In this document: piece by piece, positions 53,954-63,266 of the stretch
Numbering within the stretch: the first letter of the stretch is position 1
Layout of the letters: each line of letters begins with the position of its first letter
Source of the DNA: Betaproteobacteria bacterium
GTDB taxonomy: Bacteria; Pseudomonadota; Gammaproteobacteria; Burkholderiales; CAIKXV01
DNA: 64,000 bases
Assembly (NCBI GenBank): GCA_021298815.1
Contig: JAJTHE010000018.1
Span: 1 to 64,000, forward strand
Direction: 5' to 3'
The notes under the pieces: generated by a model
Databases searched by the model: none
Told to the model about the DNA's origin: nothing
Seen by the model: only the letters and a program-made list of their open reading frames with translations
Program-made: the position numbers and the translations under genes

Positions 53954-56527
53954 CTACTGCCCGTGCGGCCCGCCGGGGCGCGCCGGGCCCTCCGGCCGTA
54001 CCCATCCCTCCGGCCGTGCCGGGACCACCCGCAACGGCGCCGTTTCCACCGGCGGTGCCGCCCGCCAGTAGCGACGCACACGGGCCCGTTCGCGCTGCAG
54101 CCGCCAGTCATCCCCGCCGAGGACCAGCCGTACCGCGCCGGACTCGTCGGTGCGCACCACCTCGGCCCGCTGTCGGCGATACCGCTCGATCACCTCGGGA
54201 CGCGGATGGCCGAAGCGGTTGCGGTAGCCGATCGGCATCAGCACCAGCCGCGGCGCGACCGCTTCGACGAAGGCCGGCGTGGACGAACTGGCGGATCCGT
54301 GGTGCGGTACCAGCAGCACGTCCGCTCGCAGCGCTTCCTCGGCGCCGCGGCGACGCGAGTCGAGCAGGCGGGCCTCGCTCGCCGCCCCGATGTCGCCGGT
54401 GACCAGCAGCCGCTGGCCGCCCGCCTCGACCTGCAGCACGCAGCTGCGTTCGTTGTCCGCCACGCGTGCCGAGTGGCTCTCCCAGGGCGGATGGACGATG
54501 CGGAAATCAACTCCGTCCCAGTTCCAGGACTGCCCGTCGTTGCACAGCAGGGGCTCAAGCACGAAGGCATGGGCCGGATGGCCGGGCGGGAGCGACGACA
54601 GGAACTTGCCGACCGGCAGCGCCCGCAGCAGCGAAACGGCGCCGCCGGAGTGGTCGATGTCGTCATGCGAGACGACCAGCGCATCGATGCGACGGATGCC
54701 TTCCCCGCGCAGGTAGGGCAGCACGATGCGCGATCCGGCATCGGCCTCGCTGCTCCAGGCCGGACCGGTGTCGTAGACCAGCACATGGCCGGCGGTGCGC
54801 GCGACCAGCGCCAGGCCGTGCCCGACGTCTAGCAGGGTGACCTCGACCGTCCCGGGCGCAAACGCCGCCGGCCGCGCCACCAGCACCGGGAGCAGCGTGA
54901 CCAGTCCGAGCCAGCGCGCTGGCCAGCCGGCGGGCATGCGCCACCAGACGATGCCGGCCAGCGCCAGCGCGGCTGCCCAGGCAGGCGGCGCCGGCTGCAC
55001 CCACACCGCCCAGGGCAGTTCCGCCAGCGCGGCGATCGGCACCAGCGTCGCCGCGGTGATGGCATGCGCCACCTGCAGCAGCCCGGGCAGCGGCAGCACC
55101 GCCGCGACGACGGCGATCGGCACCACCACCGAACCGATCAGCGGGATGGCGATCGCGTTGGCGATCGGCGACACCAGGGAAACCTGCGAGAACAGGGCGA
55201 GCGTGGCCGGCACCATGCCGATCGTGATCGCCCACTGGACGCGGCTCCAGTCGACGATGGCACGGCAGGGACGGCAACCGGGCACCGGTGGCGGGCGGCC
55301 GATGCGTCCGGCCGATACCGTCATCAGCAGCGCCACCGCGCCGAACGACAGCCAGAACCCGGTGGCGAGCACGGCCCATGGATCCAGCACCGTCACCAGC
55401 ACCAGCGCGCCGCCGAGGACGCCCGCTGCACGGATGCGGCGCGCGCGCCAGAGTGCCGCCGCGACCACCGCGAGCATGAAGACCGTGCGCCGGGTCGGCA
55501 CGGAAAAGCCGGCGAGCAGCGCATAGCCGAAGGCCGCTGCCAGGCCGGCAAGCACCGCCGCACGGCGCGCCGGCAACCGGCCGCACAGCGCGGGGCTGCG
55601 CCGCCAGCCCGCCTGCGCCAGCCAGAACGCGAGCGCGGCCACCATGGTCACGTGCAGGCCGGAGATGCTCATCAGGTGGTTGATGCCGGTGCGCGTGAAC
55701 ATTTCCCACTGTGCAACAGGGATCGCCCGCTGGTCTCCGATGGCCAGCGCGGCCAGCACCCCAGCGTAGGGTGCCCCGGACAAGGTGCGCTCGAAACGCG
55801 CGCGGATCGATTCCCGCGCCCGTTCGACCAGGTAGCCCGGCCGTTGCACCACCGGATCGACGCGCGCCACGCTGCGCCGGACATGGCCGGTCGCCCGCAG
55901 GTTGCGCTCCAGCAACCAGGCCTCGACATCGAAGCCGTGGGGATTCACGCTGCCATGCGGGCGCCGCAGGCGCACGACGAACCACCAGCGTTCCGCCGCG
56001 CCCGGCGCCCGAGGCTGCCCCGCCACGACATCCTCGTCCGCCTCGGCCCGGCGCGCCTGCCGCGTGCCGTACCAGGAGAGCATCAGCCGCCGGGGCACGG
56101 TCGCACCGTCGGTCAGCACCTGTTCCACGTCGAACGCGAAGCGCACGCCGCGCTCGGTGCGCTGGACCATTTCCGCGACCACGCCCACCACCTCGATGTC
56201 GCGCCGCTCCCACGCGACCGGCAACTGGTCGGCGATCCGGATCGACGCCCAGGCGGCCGACCAGCCGAAGCCGCCCAGCCCGGCCGCCGCCAGCAGGAGC
56301 GCCGCACGGGCGGCCCGAGCGGCCGCGACGGCCGGGCCTGGCCCCGCCCAACCGGGGGCCCTTGCGCCGTTCCAGGCGGCATGCCGTTCGAGCAGGACCC
56401 AGGCCAGGACGCAGGCCGCGGCCGCCGCCGCCACTTGTACAATACGCGGCCCGGACGGCAGCGCCGGCTGCAGCTGCAGCAGCACGGTGCCCGCCACCCA
56501 GGCCAGCGCCGGCCCGACCGGCGTCAT
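53954..56527 (-). CDS. comEC: ComEC/Rec2 DNA-uptake channel
   Basis: An 857-residue competence protein. N-terminal OB-like (DUF4131) region, then the multi-helix competence domain (GINHLMSISGLHVTMVAALA is the family signature), then a metallo-beta-lactamase domain with VVSHDDIDHSGGAVSLLRAL and VLLVPHHGSASSSTPAF. It would move single-stranded DNA across the inner membrane; the C-terminal domain may degrade the other strand. The ATG at 56527 was chosen over a TTG at 56539. It is divergent from the DUF2062 gene. Confidence 0.95.
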   Translation of the reverse strand: MTPVGPALAWVAGTVLLQLQPALPSGPRIVQVAAAAAACVLAWVLLERHAAWNGARAPGWAGPGPAVAAARAARAALLLAAAGLGGFGWSAAWASIRIADQLPVAWERRDIEVVGVVAEMVQRTERGVRFAFDVEQVLTDGATVPRRLMLSWYGTRQARRAEADEDVVAGQPRAPGAAERWWFVVRLRRPHGSVNPHGFDVEAWLLERNLRATGHVRRSVARVDPVVQRPGYLVERARESIRARFERTLSGAPYAGVLAALAIGDQRAIPVAQWEMFTRTGINHLMSISGLHVTMVAALAFWLAQAGWRRSPALCGRLPARRAAVLAGLAAAFGYALLAGFSVPTRRTVFMLAVVAAALWRARRIRAAGVLGGALVLVTVLDPWAVLATGFWLSFGAVALLMTVSAGRIGRPPPVPGCRPCRAIVDWSRVQWAITIGMVPATLALFSQVSLVSPIANAIAIPLIGSVVVPIAVVAAVLPLPGLLQVAHAITAATLVPIAALAELPWAVWVQPAPPAWAAALALAGIVWWRMPAGWPARWLGLVTLLPVLVARPAAFAPGTVEVTLLDVGHGLALVARTAGHVLVYDTGPAWSSEADAGSRIVLPYLRGEGIRRIDALVVSHDDIDHSGGAVSLLRALPVGKFLSSLPPGHPAHAFVLEPLLCNDGQSWNWDGVDFRIVHPPWESHSARVADNERSCVLQVEAGGQRLLVTGDIGAASEARLLDSRRRGAEEALRADVLLVPHHGSASSSTPAFVEAVAPRLVLMPIGYRNRFGHPRPEVIERYRRQRAEVVRTDESGAVRLVLGGDDWRLQRERARVRRYWRAAPPVETAPLRVVPARPEGWVRPEGPARPGGPHGQ

Positions 56528-56604
56528 CGACCGTGACAAGGTCGCTGGTACGGACCTTGCGGTTGGGTTACAGTCCGCGAACTCATGCGTGGCAGGCGTT
56601 CGTC

Positions 56605-57159
56605 GTGCCGAGAAAATTCTTCAAGAAATACCTGCCGAGCCACTCGAGCATCGTCGAAAACCGGTTCCTCGCGAAGTTCGGTTCGCTGCTCACCCACCAT
56701 AACCTGTGGCACCTGCACCGTCGCTCGGTAGCAGGGGGTGTTGCGATCGGATTGTTCACCGGCCTGATCCCCGGCCCGCTGCAGATCCTGACGGGGGCTG
56801 CACTCGCCATCCTGTTCCGGGTCAACCTGCCGGCGATGGTGCTCGGCACGTTCTGGACCAATCCGCTGACCATCGTCCCGATCTACATCGTGGCCTACAA
56901 CATCGGGAGCGTGGTCATGGGCCTGGGCACGGTCACCGACGTGCCGCATCCACAGCCGCTCGCCAACGAGGGCTGGCTGGACATGCTGCCGGCGCTGTGG
57001 GCCTGGCTCACCGGGATGGGCAAGCCGCTGGCGCTGGGCCTGGTGCTGCTCGGCCTGTTCATGGCGGTTGCCGGCTACTTCGCGGTGCGCGGTGCCTGGC
57101 GCCTTTATGTCGTGCTCGCCTGGAAGCGCCGTGCGCGCAACCGGCCTCCGGTGGCCTGA
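56605..57159 (+). CDS. DUF2062 membrane protein
   Basis: A 184-residue protein of the DUF2062 family. The GTG at 56605 starts VPRKFFKKYLPSHSSI, the family N-terminus. RRSVAGGVAIGLFTGLIPGP and FWTNPLTIVPIYIVAYNIG are signatures of the membrane part, with about four helices. Function unknown; it often neighbours comEC in betaproteobacteria, as here. Confidence 0.88.
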   Translation: MPRKFFKKYLPSHSSIVENRFLAKFGSLLTHHNLWHLHRRSVAGGVAIGLFTGLIPGPLQILTGAALAILFRVNLPAMVLGTFWTNPLTIVPIYIVAYNIGSVVMGLGTVTDVPHPQPLANEGWLDMLPALWAWLTGMGKPLALGLVLLGLFMAVAGYFAVRGAWRLYVVLAWKRRARNRPPVA

Positions 57160-57192
57160 GGGTCCCGTCGTACCGTGGACGCGCGAGGGTCG

Positions 57193-57822
57193 ATGCTGAC
57201 CGGACGACGGCCCCGCTGGTGGAGCGACGCCTGCCGCGAGCTCACCGCGCAAGACCCGCTGCTGGCAGGCCTGATCGACCGCTACCCGCCGCTGCGCCTG
57301 GGCAGCCGGGGCAACGCCTTCCAGACGCTGGCCCGCTCGATCGTCGGGCAGCAGATCTCGGTGAAGGCCGCCCGGTCCGTCTGGATACGCTTCTCCGCCG
57401 CCTGCGGCACTGTGGCACCCGACGTCGTGCTGGCAACCGACATCGCGGTGCTGCGCGCCTGCGGGCTTTCCGGACGCAAGGTGGAGTACCTGCATGCCCT
57501 CGCCCTGCACTTCCAGGCACGCCCGGATGGCGTCGACGGCTGGGCACGCCTGGACGACGACGCCATCGTCGATGAACTCACCGCCGTGCGCGGCATCGGC
57601 GTGTGGACCGTGCAGATGTTCCTGATCTTCCACCTCGCACGCCCGGACGTGCTGCCACTGGCGGACCTCGGCCTGCGGCGCGCGATCGAACTCGGCTACG
57701 GCGGCGGACGGCAGGCGCAGCCGGCCAGCGTTGCGCAGCTGTCCCGGCGTTGGCAACCCTGGCGCACGGTCGCGACCTGGTACCTGTGGCGCAGCCTGGA
57801 GCCGGAGCCAGTGCTCCACTGA
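57193..57822 (+). CDS. DNA-3-methyladenine glycosylase, AlkA-type (HhH-GPD)
   Basis: A 209-residue base-excision repair glycosylase. The helix-hairpin-helix is LTAVRGIGVWTVQMFLIF, and the catalytic Asp follows in VLPLADLGLRRAIELGY. SIVGQQISVKAARSVWIRF is typical of the N-terminal domain. It removes alkylated bases. It is 33 bases after the DUF2062 gene. A GTG at 57175 is an alternative start. Confidence 0.92.
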   Translation: MLTGRRPRWWSDACRELTAQDPLLAGLIDRYPPLRLGSRGNAFQTLARSIVGQQISVKAARSVWIRFSAACGTVAPDVVLATDIAVLRACGLSGRKVEYLHALALHFQARPDGVDGWARLDDDAIVDELTAVRGIGVWTVQMFLIFHLARPDVLPLADLGLRRAIELGYGGGRQAQPASVAQLSRRWQPWRTVATWYLWRSLEPEPVLH

Positions 57823-57827
57823 CGCCG

Positions 57828-58187
57828 ATGGCCGAGCCGTCCACTGCCAGCGAGGGCATGCAACCCCTGGTCCTGACGCACGCCGGCTTCCGGCAGGCCT
57901 GGGCCGACGGCGGCATCCGCGTCGACATCGATCCGCGTGGCGCCTACCGCTACCTGGCCGCGCAGATGCTGCTGCCCCTGGTGCAGCTGGCCGTCCTCGG
58001 CATCGGCGTCGGCATGGCGCTGCTGCTGCACTGGTTCCCGGGCGTGCTGGTGATCATCGTCGGCTTCCTGCTGCCGAGGCTGTCCCGGGCCAGCGCGCCG
58101 GCATTCATGCTCAAGCGCGCGCTGGAGGACGACAAGGTCTACGATGACCTGGTGCGCAGCGGCATCCTGCGCATCTTCCGGTTCTGA
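57828..58187 (+). CDS. Small two-helix membrane protein of unknown function
   Basis: A 119-residue protein with two hydrophobic helices (LLPLVQLAVLGIGVGMALLL and FPGVLVIIVGFLLPRL). A hydrophilic N-terminus and a basic tail flank them. No domain is recognised. It starts five bases after the glycosylase gene, so translation may be coupled, and converges with lolD. Confidence 0.75.
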   Translation: MAEPSTASEGMQPLVLTHAGFRQAWADGGIRVDIDPRGAYRYLAAQMLLPLVQLAVLGIGVGMALLLHWFPGVLVIIVGFLLPRLSRASAPAFMLKRALEDDKVYDDLVRSGILRIFRF

Positions 58188-58200
58188 CCGGCACGCCGCT

Positions 58201-58920
58201 TCAGTCGGGGCGCAGCCGTCCGTCCTCGAGCCGGAGCACGCGCTGCGCCTTGGCGGCCAGCCGCTCGTCATGCGTGACCATCACCAGGCTGGTGCCTCGC
58301 GCACGATTGAGCTCGAGCATCAGCTCGAACATCGCCTCCGCGTTGGTGCGGTCCAGGTTGCCGGTCGGCTCGTCAGCCAGCACGCAGGCGGGCTCGGTGA
58401 CCAGCGCGCGCGCCAGCGCGGCGCGCTGGCGCTCCCCGCCGGACAGTTCTCCCGGCCGGTGCGCCAGCCGATGTCCGAGTCCGACCGCGTGCAGTCCTTC
58501 GCCGGCACGCCGCAAGGCCTCGGCACGCGGGGCACGGCGGATCAGCAGCGGCATCGCCACGTTCTCGAGGGCGGTGAACTCGGGCAGCAGGTGGTGGAAC
58601 TGGTACAGGAAACCGAGCGCGCGGTTGCGCAGGGCGGCCAGTGCGCCCTGCCCCATCGTGTCGACCCGCTCGCCGCACAGGCTGACCTGACCGGCCGTGG
58701 CGGCATCCAGCCCGCCGAGCAGGTGCAGCAGCGTGCTCTTGCCCGAACCGGAGCTGCCGACGATCGCGATGCGTTCGCCGGCCTGCACCTGGAGGTCCAC
58801 CCCGCGCAGCACCGATACCTCGCCCAGTGCGGCACCCTCGCGGTAGATCTTCGCAAGCCCGGTGCACTCGAGGACAGTCGGGCGCGGGTCGCTCCCCGCC
58901 TGGCTGCGCACGTCACTCAT
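58201..58920 (-). CDS. lolD: Lipoprotein-releasing ABC transporter ATP-binding protein
   Basis: A 239-residue LolD ATPase. Walker A is [17 protein letters not shown], the signature motif [19 protein letters not shown] and Walker [31 protein letters not shown] is LolD-typical. LolCDE releases lipoproteins from the inner membrane to LolA for transfer to the outer membrane. Its start overlaps the end of lolC by eight bases. Confidence 0.96.
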   Translation of the reverse strand: MSDVRSQAGSDPRPTVLECTGLAKIYREGAALGEVSVLRGVDLQVQAGERIAIVGSSGSGKSTLLHLLGGLDAATAGQVSLCGERVDTMGQGALAALRNRALGFLYQFHHLLPEFTALENVAMPLLIRRAPRAEALRRAGEGLHAVGLGHRLAHRPGELSGGERQRAALARALVTEPACVLADEPTGNLDRTNAEAMFELMLELNRARGTSLVMVTHDERLAAKAQRVLRLEDGRLRPD

Positions 58921-60157
58921 ATCGCAGCGCCTGCGCCGGGTTGATGCGGGAGGCGCGCCAGCTCGGGTAGAGCGTCGCCAGGAAGGACAGCACCAGCGAG
59001 ATCGACGCGACGAAGGTCACGTCGGCCATCCGTACCTCCGAAGGCAGCTCGCTGATGAAGTACACGTCCTTCGCGAGGAACTGCACGCCGAACGTGCGTT
59101 CGATGAAGGGCACGACGATGTCGACGTTGGAGGCGAGCAGCACGCCGCCGCCGACCCCGAGCGCGGTGCCGAAGATGCCGATCAGCGCGCCCTGGATCAC
59201 GAAGATCGCCATGATGCTCGACGGGGTCGACCCGAGCGTGCGCAGGATGGCGATGTCGGCGCGCTTCTCGGTGACCACCATCACCAGCGTCGACACGATG
59301 TTGAACGCGGCCACCGCGACGATCAGCGACAGGATGATGAACATCATCCGCTTCTCGATCTCGACCGCGCGGAACCACCCGGCGTTCAGCCGCGACCAGT
59401 CGGAGACGATGGCATCGGCGGTCATCCCGCGCGCGATCTCGCGTGCGATGCGCGGCGCCTGGAACATGTCGGCGATCTTCAGGCGCACGCCGGTCACCGT
59501 GGAGCCCATCCGGTAGAGCTTCTGCGCGTCTTCCATGTGCACCAGCGCCAGCCCCGAATCGAATTCGAAATGGCCTGCTTCGAAGATTCCCACCACCGTG
59601 AACTGCTTGAGCCTGGGGATGACGCCGGCGGGCGTGATCTGCCCCTGGGGCGCGATCAGCAGCACCTTGTCGCCCACGCCCACGCCCAGCGCGCGCGCCA
59701 GTTCGATCCCCAGCACCGTGGTGAAGCTGTCCGGTACCAGCGCCTCGATGGAGCCCGCCCGAAGGTAGGTCGCGAAGTCGGCCACCCGCGCCTCGCGCTC
59801 GGGCAGGATGCCGCGGATGATCGCGCCGCGAACCACCTGGTCGTTACCGAGCAGGCCCTGCGCCAGGACGTAGGGCGCGCTGCCGCGCACCGCCGGGTTT
59901 TCCTCGGCCCTGGCGGCGATCGACGGCCAGTCGGTCAATCCGCCTTCCAGGCCGGAGATCTGCACATGCGCGAGCACGCCGAGGATGCGGTCGCGCACCT
60001 CCTTCTGGAAGCCGTTCATCACCGACACGACGGTGATCAGCACCGCGATGCCCAGCGCCATGCCGAGCGTGGACACCAGCGAGATGAAGGAGATGAAGTT
60101 GTTGCTGCGTTTGGCGCGCGTGTAGCGCAGCCCGACGAACAGCTCGTAGGGGGACAC
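58913..60157 (-). CDS. lolC: Lipoprotein-releasing ABC transporter permease
   Basis: A 414-residue permease with one N-terminal and three C-terminal membrane helices and a large periplasmic domain. [20 protein letters not shown] begins at GTG 60157, the family N-terminus. [20 protein letters not shown] and [20 protein letters not shown] are typical of LolC/E. Only one permease gene is present beside lolD, as in species with a LolF-type homodimer. It is the first gene of the pair. Confidence 0.94.
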   Translation of the reverse strand: MSPYELFVGLRYTRAKRSNNFISFISLVSTLGMALGIAVLITVVSVMNGFQKEVRDRILGVLAHVQISGLEGGLTDWPSIAARAEENPAVRGSAPYVLAQGLLGNDQVVRGAIIRGILPEREARVADFATYLRAGSIEALVPDSFTTVLGIELARALGVGVGDKVLLIAPQGQITPAGVIPRLKQFTVVGIFEAGHFEFDSGLALVHMEDAQKLYRMGSTVTGVRLKIADMFQAPRIAREIARGMTADAIVSDWSRLNAGWFRAVEIEKRMMFIILSLIVAVAAFNIVSTLVMVVTEKRADIAILRTLGSTPSSIMAIFVIQGALIGIFGTALGVGGGVLLASNVDIVVPFIERTFGVQFLAKDVYFISELPSEVRMADVTFVASISLVLSFLATLYPSWRASRINPAQALRYE

Positions 60158-60324
60158 GGATCGGTCGTCTGTTTCTTGTGCAGCCGTTGGGGGCGCGCGA
60201 AGTGTGCCACAACGACGGACCTGCCAAGGTCGAGGCGCGGCTGCACCAGCCAGGCCGGGTGCTAGACTGCCCGCGCGGCCATGCATCCGGCCGGCCGCCC
60301 GCCCGCTCACGCCCCGACGACACC

Positions 60325-61455
60325 TTGCACCTGGAACTCCTCATCCCTTCCCTGTTCTGGACGCAAGGCCAGGGCGCCGACGTCATGCGCGGCATCGCGG
60401 CGCCGACGCTGGAACGGTGGTTGTCGCGCGGACGCCCGGGTGCATCGATCCCGGGCACGGCCGACCGATGGCTGTGGCGGCGATTCACCGCGCCGGCCGC
60501 GGATGCGCCAGCCGAGGCGCCAACCGAGGCGCCGGCGCCGCAGGGCCGCGCACTGGCCGGCGCCGCGGGCACGCCGGTGCCGCTGGCGCTCCCGCTCGCG
60601 CCGGTCACCCTCGCGGTCGACGGCGGTGATCCGGGCCGCCGCTGGTGGATGCGCGCCGACCCGGTCCATTTCGTGATCGGACGGACCGGCCTGCGGCTCG
60701 CGCCACCGTCACTGCTGCAGTTGCGCGAGGAGGAAGCGGCCGCGCTGGCCACGGCAGTGCGCGCCCATTTCCCGGAGATCGCCGACGACCTGCGCGCGCC
60801 GGTGCCGGGCCGCTGGTACCTCGGCGCGGACGAGGATTTCGCACTCGAGACGACCGCGCCGGCCGATGCGATCGGCGATGACGTAGACCGTAACCTGCCG
60901 CGCGGCCCCGGGCGGCGCCGCTGGCTCGGCTTCGTGAACGAAGTGCAGATGCTCTGGTTCGACCATCCGGTCAACCAGGCGCGCGAACGGCACGGCGAAC
61001 CGGTGGCATCCAGCCTGTGGCTGCACGGACCGGGGCGGATGCCCGACGCCGGCCAGCCCGGATGCGCCGGCGCATCGGGCGGCGGCGAACTGCTCGCCGG
61101 CCTGGCCGCGCTTGCCGGATGCCGCTGGCTTCCGGCCGGCGAACTGGCCGACCCCTGGCTCGGACGGACCGCCGCGGGCCGCTGGCTGCTGGTCCTCGAC
61201 CCGCTCGTCGCCGATGCGCAGGCAGGCGATCCGTTCCGATGGCGCACCGCGCTGGAATGCCTCGATGCCGGATGGCTGGCACCGCTCGACCGCGCGCTGC
61301 GCGCCGGCGCCATCGCGCGCATCGACCTGCACTGGCCGGTCCACGGCAGCCTGTCGACGCTCCATGTCGCGGCAGCCGACCGCTTCCGCGTCTGGCGCAG
61401 GCAGCGCCCGCTGGCCACCTTCGCTGCCCTGCCTGCAGGGAGGACCGATGCCTGA
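60325..61455 (+). CDS. RpfE-type conserved protein of unknown function
   Basis: A 376-residue protein of the RpfE family, which in Xanthomonas lies in the rpf region near recJ and prfB. It starts LHLELLIPSLFWTQGQGADV at a TTG (60325); the upstream sequence has no similarity. No catalytic motif is visible; FVNEVQMLWFDHPVNQAR and IDLHWPVHGSL are conserved. It overlaps recJ by eight bases, so the two are probably linked in function or expression. The start codon is uncertain. Confidence 0.75.
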   Translation: MHLELLIPSLFWTQGQGADVMRGIAAPTLERWLSRGRPGASIPGTADRWLWRRFTAPAADAPAEAPTEAPAPQGRALAGAAGTPVPLALPLAPVTLAVDGGDPGRRWWMRADPVHFVIGRTGLRLAPPSLLQLREEEAAALATAVRAHFPEIADDLRAPVPGRWYLGADEDFALETTAPADAIGDDVDRNLPRGPGRRRWLGFVNEVQMLWFDHPVNQARERHGEPVASSLWLHGPGRMPDAGQPGCAGASGGGELLAGLAALAGCRWLPAGELADPWLGRTAAGRWLLVLDPLVADAQAGDPFRWRTALECLDAGWLAPLDRALRAGAIARIDLHWPVHGSLSTLHVAAADRFRVWRRQRPLATFAALPAGRTDA

Positions 61456-63163
61456 GCTGCTCACCCGCCCGGTGCCCGACGCCGCCCGCGACGCGCTGGA
61501 ACGGGCGGGTGTCTCGCCGGTGCTGGCCCGGGTGTTCGCCGCACGCGGGCTCTCCGCTGCCGAGGAACTGTCGGACGACTTCGCCCGGCTGCTGCCGCCG
61601 ACGCAGCTGGCCTGCTGCGATGCCGCCGCCGCGGCGCTCGCCGACGCGATCGAGTGCGACGAACGCCTGCTGATCGTCGCCGACTACGATTGCGACGGCG
61701 CCACCGCCTGCGCGGTCGGCATGCGCGCACTGCGCGCATTCGGTGCCCGGGTCGACTTCCTCGTGCCCAACCGCTTCGAGTACGGTTACGGCCTGACCCC
61801 GCAGATCGTCGACCTCGCGCACCAGCGCCGCCCCGACTGGCTGATCACCGTGGACAACGGCATCGCCAGCGTCGACGGCGTCGAGCGCGCCCATGCACTC
61901 GGGATGCGGGTGCTGGTCACCGACCATCACCTGCCGGGCAGCCAGCTGCCCGCCGCCGAGGTCATCGTCAATCCCAACCAGCCCGGCTGCAGCTTCCCGA
62001 GCAAGCACCTGGCCGGGGTCGGCGTGATGTTCTACGTGATGCTCGCGCTGCGCGCCGAACTGCGCAGGCGCGGCCGTTTCGGCGGGGGCAACGGCCCGAA
62101 CCTTGCGCACTGGCTCGACCTGGTCGCGCTCGGGACGGTGGCCGACGTGGTGCACCTCGACGCGAACAACCGCATCCTGGTGTCCCAGGGCCTCCGGCGC
62201 ATCCGGGCCGGGCGCACGGTCCCGGGCATCGCCGCGCTGCTGCGGGTGGCCGGGCGCGCGGCGGACCGCTGCACCACCTACGACCTCGGTTTCGTCGCCG
62301 GCCCCCGGCTGAACGCGGCGGGCCGGCTGCAGGACATGTCGCTCGGCATCGAATGCCTGGTCACCGACGACGTCGCCCGCGCCGGCGCGATCGCGGCCGA
62401 ACTGGACCGGCTCAACCGCCAGCGGCGCGAGATCGAGGCGACGATGCGCGACCAGGCGCTGGCGGCGGTGGACGTCGACGTCGGCGGCGACGGCTGGTCG
62501 ATCGCCCTGTTCGACCCGGCCTGGCACCAGGGCGTGATCGGGATCGTCGCCGCCCGCCTGAAGGATCGCCTGCACCGGCCGGCCTTCTGCTTCGCACGCG
62601 GCGAAGGCGGCGTGCTCAAGGGCTCCGGACGCTCGATCGCCGGGCTCCACCTGCGCGATGCACTGGACCTGGTCGAAAAGCGGGTACCGGGACTGCTGCT
62701 CGCCTTCGGCGGACACGCGGCCGCGGCCGGACTGAGCCTGCGCGAGGCCGACCTGCCGCTGTTCACGCAGACCCTCGAGTCGGTCGCGCGCGCGCTGCTC
62801 ACGCCGGCCGACCTGTCGCGGGTGATCGAGACCGATGGCAGCCTGGAAGGCGACCGCCTCGACCTCGACCTCGCACGCTCGGTGCACGAGGGCGTCTGGG
62901 GCCCGGGCTTCGCGCGGCCGGAGTTCATCGACAGCTTCGAGGTCACCGGCCAGAAGATCGTCGGCGCGGCGCATTCGAAGCTCGAACTACGCGGCTGCGG
63001 CGGCCGCTATCCGGCGATCCGGTTCAACTCGGTCGACCCGCTGCCCGGGCGGATCGAGGCGGTCTACCGGGTCGAGATGAACAGCTGGCAGGGGCTGCAC
63101 AGCGTGCAGCTGGCGATCGAGCACTGGCGCGACGCCGGCGCGCCCGGCAGCCCCTGGAACTGA
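61448..63163 (+). CDS. recJ: Single-stranded-DNA-specific exonuclease RecJ
   Basis: A 571-residue RecJ, full length. It degrades single-stranded DNA 5' to 3' in recombination, mismatch repair and base excision repair. DHH-family motifs are VADYDCDGATACAVG, VTDHHLPG, GLGTVADVV-like ALGTVADVVHLDANNR, GPRLNAAGRL and, in DHHA1, AFGGHAAAAGLSL. The start overlaps the rpfE end by eight bases. prfB follows after 103 bases. Confidence 0.97.
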   Translation: MPELLTRPVPDAARDALERAGVSPVLARVFAARGLSAAEELSDDFARLLPPTQLACCDAAAAALADAIECDERLLIVADYDCDGATACAVGMRALRAFGARVDFLVPNRFEYGYGLTPQIVDLAHQRRPDWLITVDNGIASVDGVERAHALGMRVLVTDHHLPGSQLPAAEVIVNPNQPGCSFPSKHLAGVGVMFYVMLALRAELRRRGRFGGGNGPNLAHWLDLVALGTVADVVHLDANNRILVSQGLRRIRAGRTVPGIAALLRVAGRAADRCTTYDLGFVAGPRLNAAGRLQDMSLGIECLVTDDVARAGAIAAELDRLNRQRREIEATMRDQALAAVDVDVGGDGWSIALFDPAWHQGVIGIVAARLKDRLHRPAFCFARGEGGVLKGSGRSIAGLHLRDALDLVEKRVPGLLLAFGGHAAAAGLSLREADLPLFTQTLESVARALLTPADLSRVIETDGSLEGDRLDLDLARSVHEGVWGPGFARPEFIDSFEVTGQKIVGAAHSKLELRGCGGRYPAIRFNSVDPLPGRIEAVYRVEMNSWQGLHSVQLAIEHWRDAGAPGSPWN

Positions 63164-63236
63164 GCGCCGCCGCGCCACCGTCCGGCGCCGGGCCTTCCTT
63201 GCGGAGGCGGAACCCGCGGAGGCCGCTGCGGCCCGC

Positions 63237-63242
63237 TATAAT
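63237..63242 (+). promoter_or_regulatory. TATAAT-like -10 box upstream of prfB
   Basis: A perfect TATAAT hexamer 24 bases before the prfB start codon in otherwise GC-rich DNA. No good -35 hexamer was found at 16-18 bases upstream, so it is only a likely promoter. Confidence 0.5.
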
Positions 63243-63266
63243 CGACGGTTTACCGCGGGAACTCCC

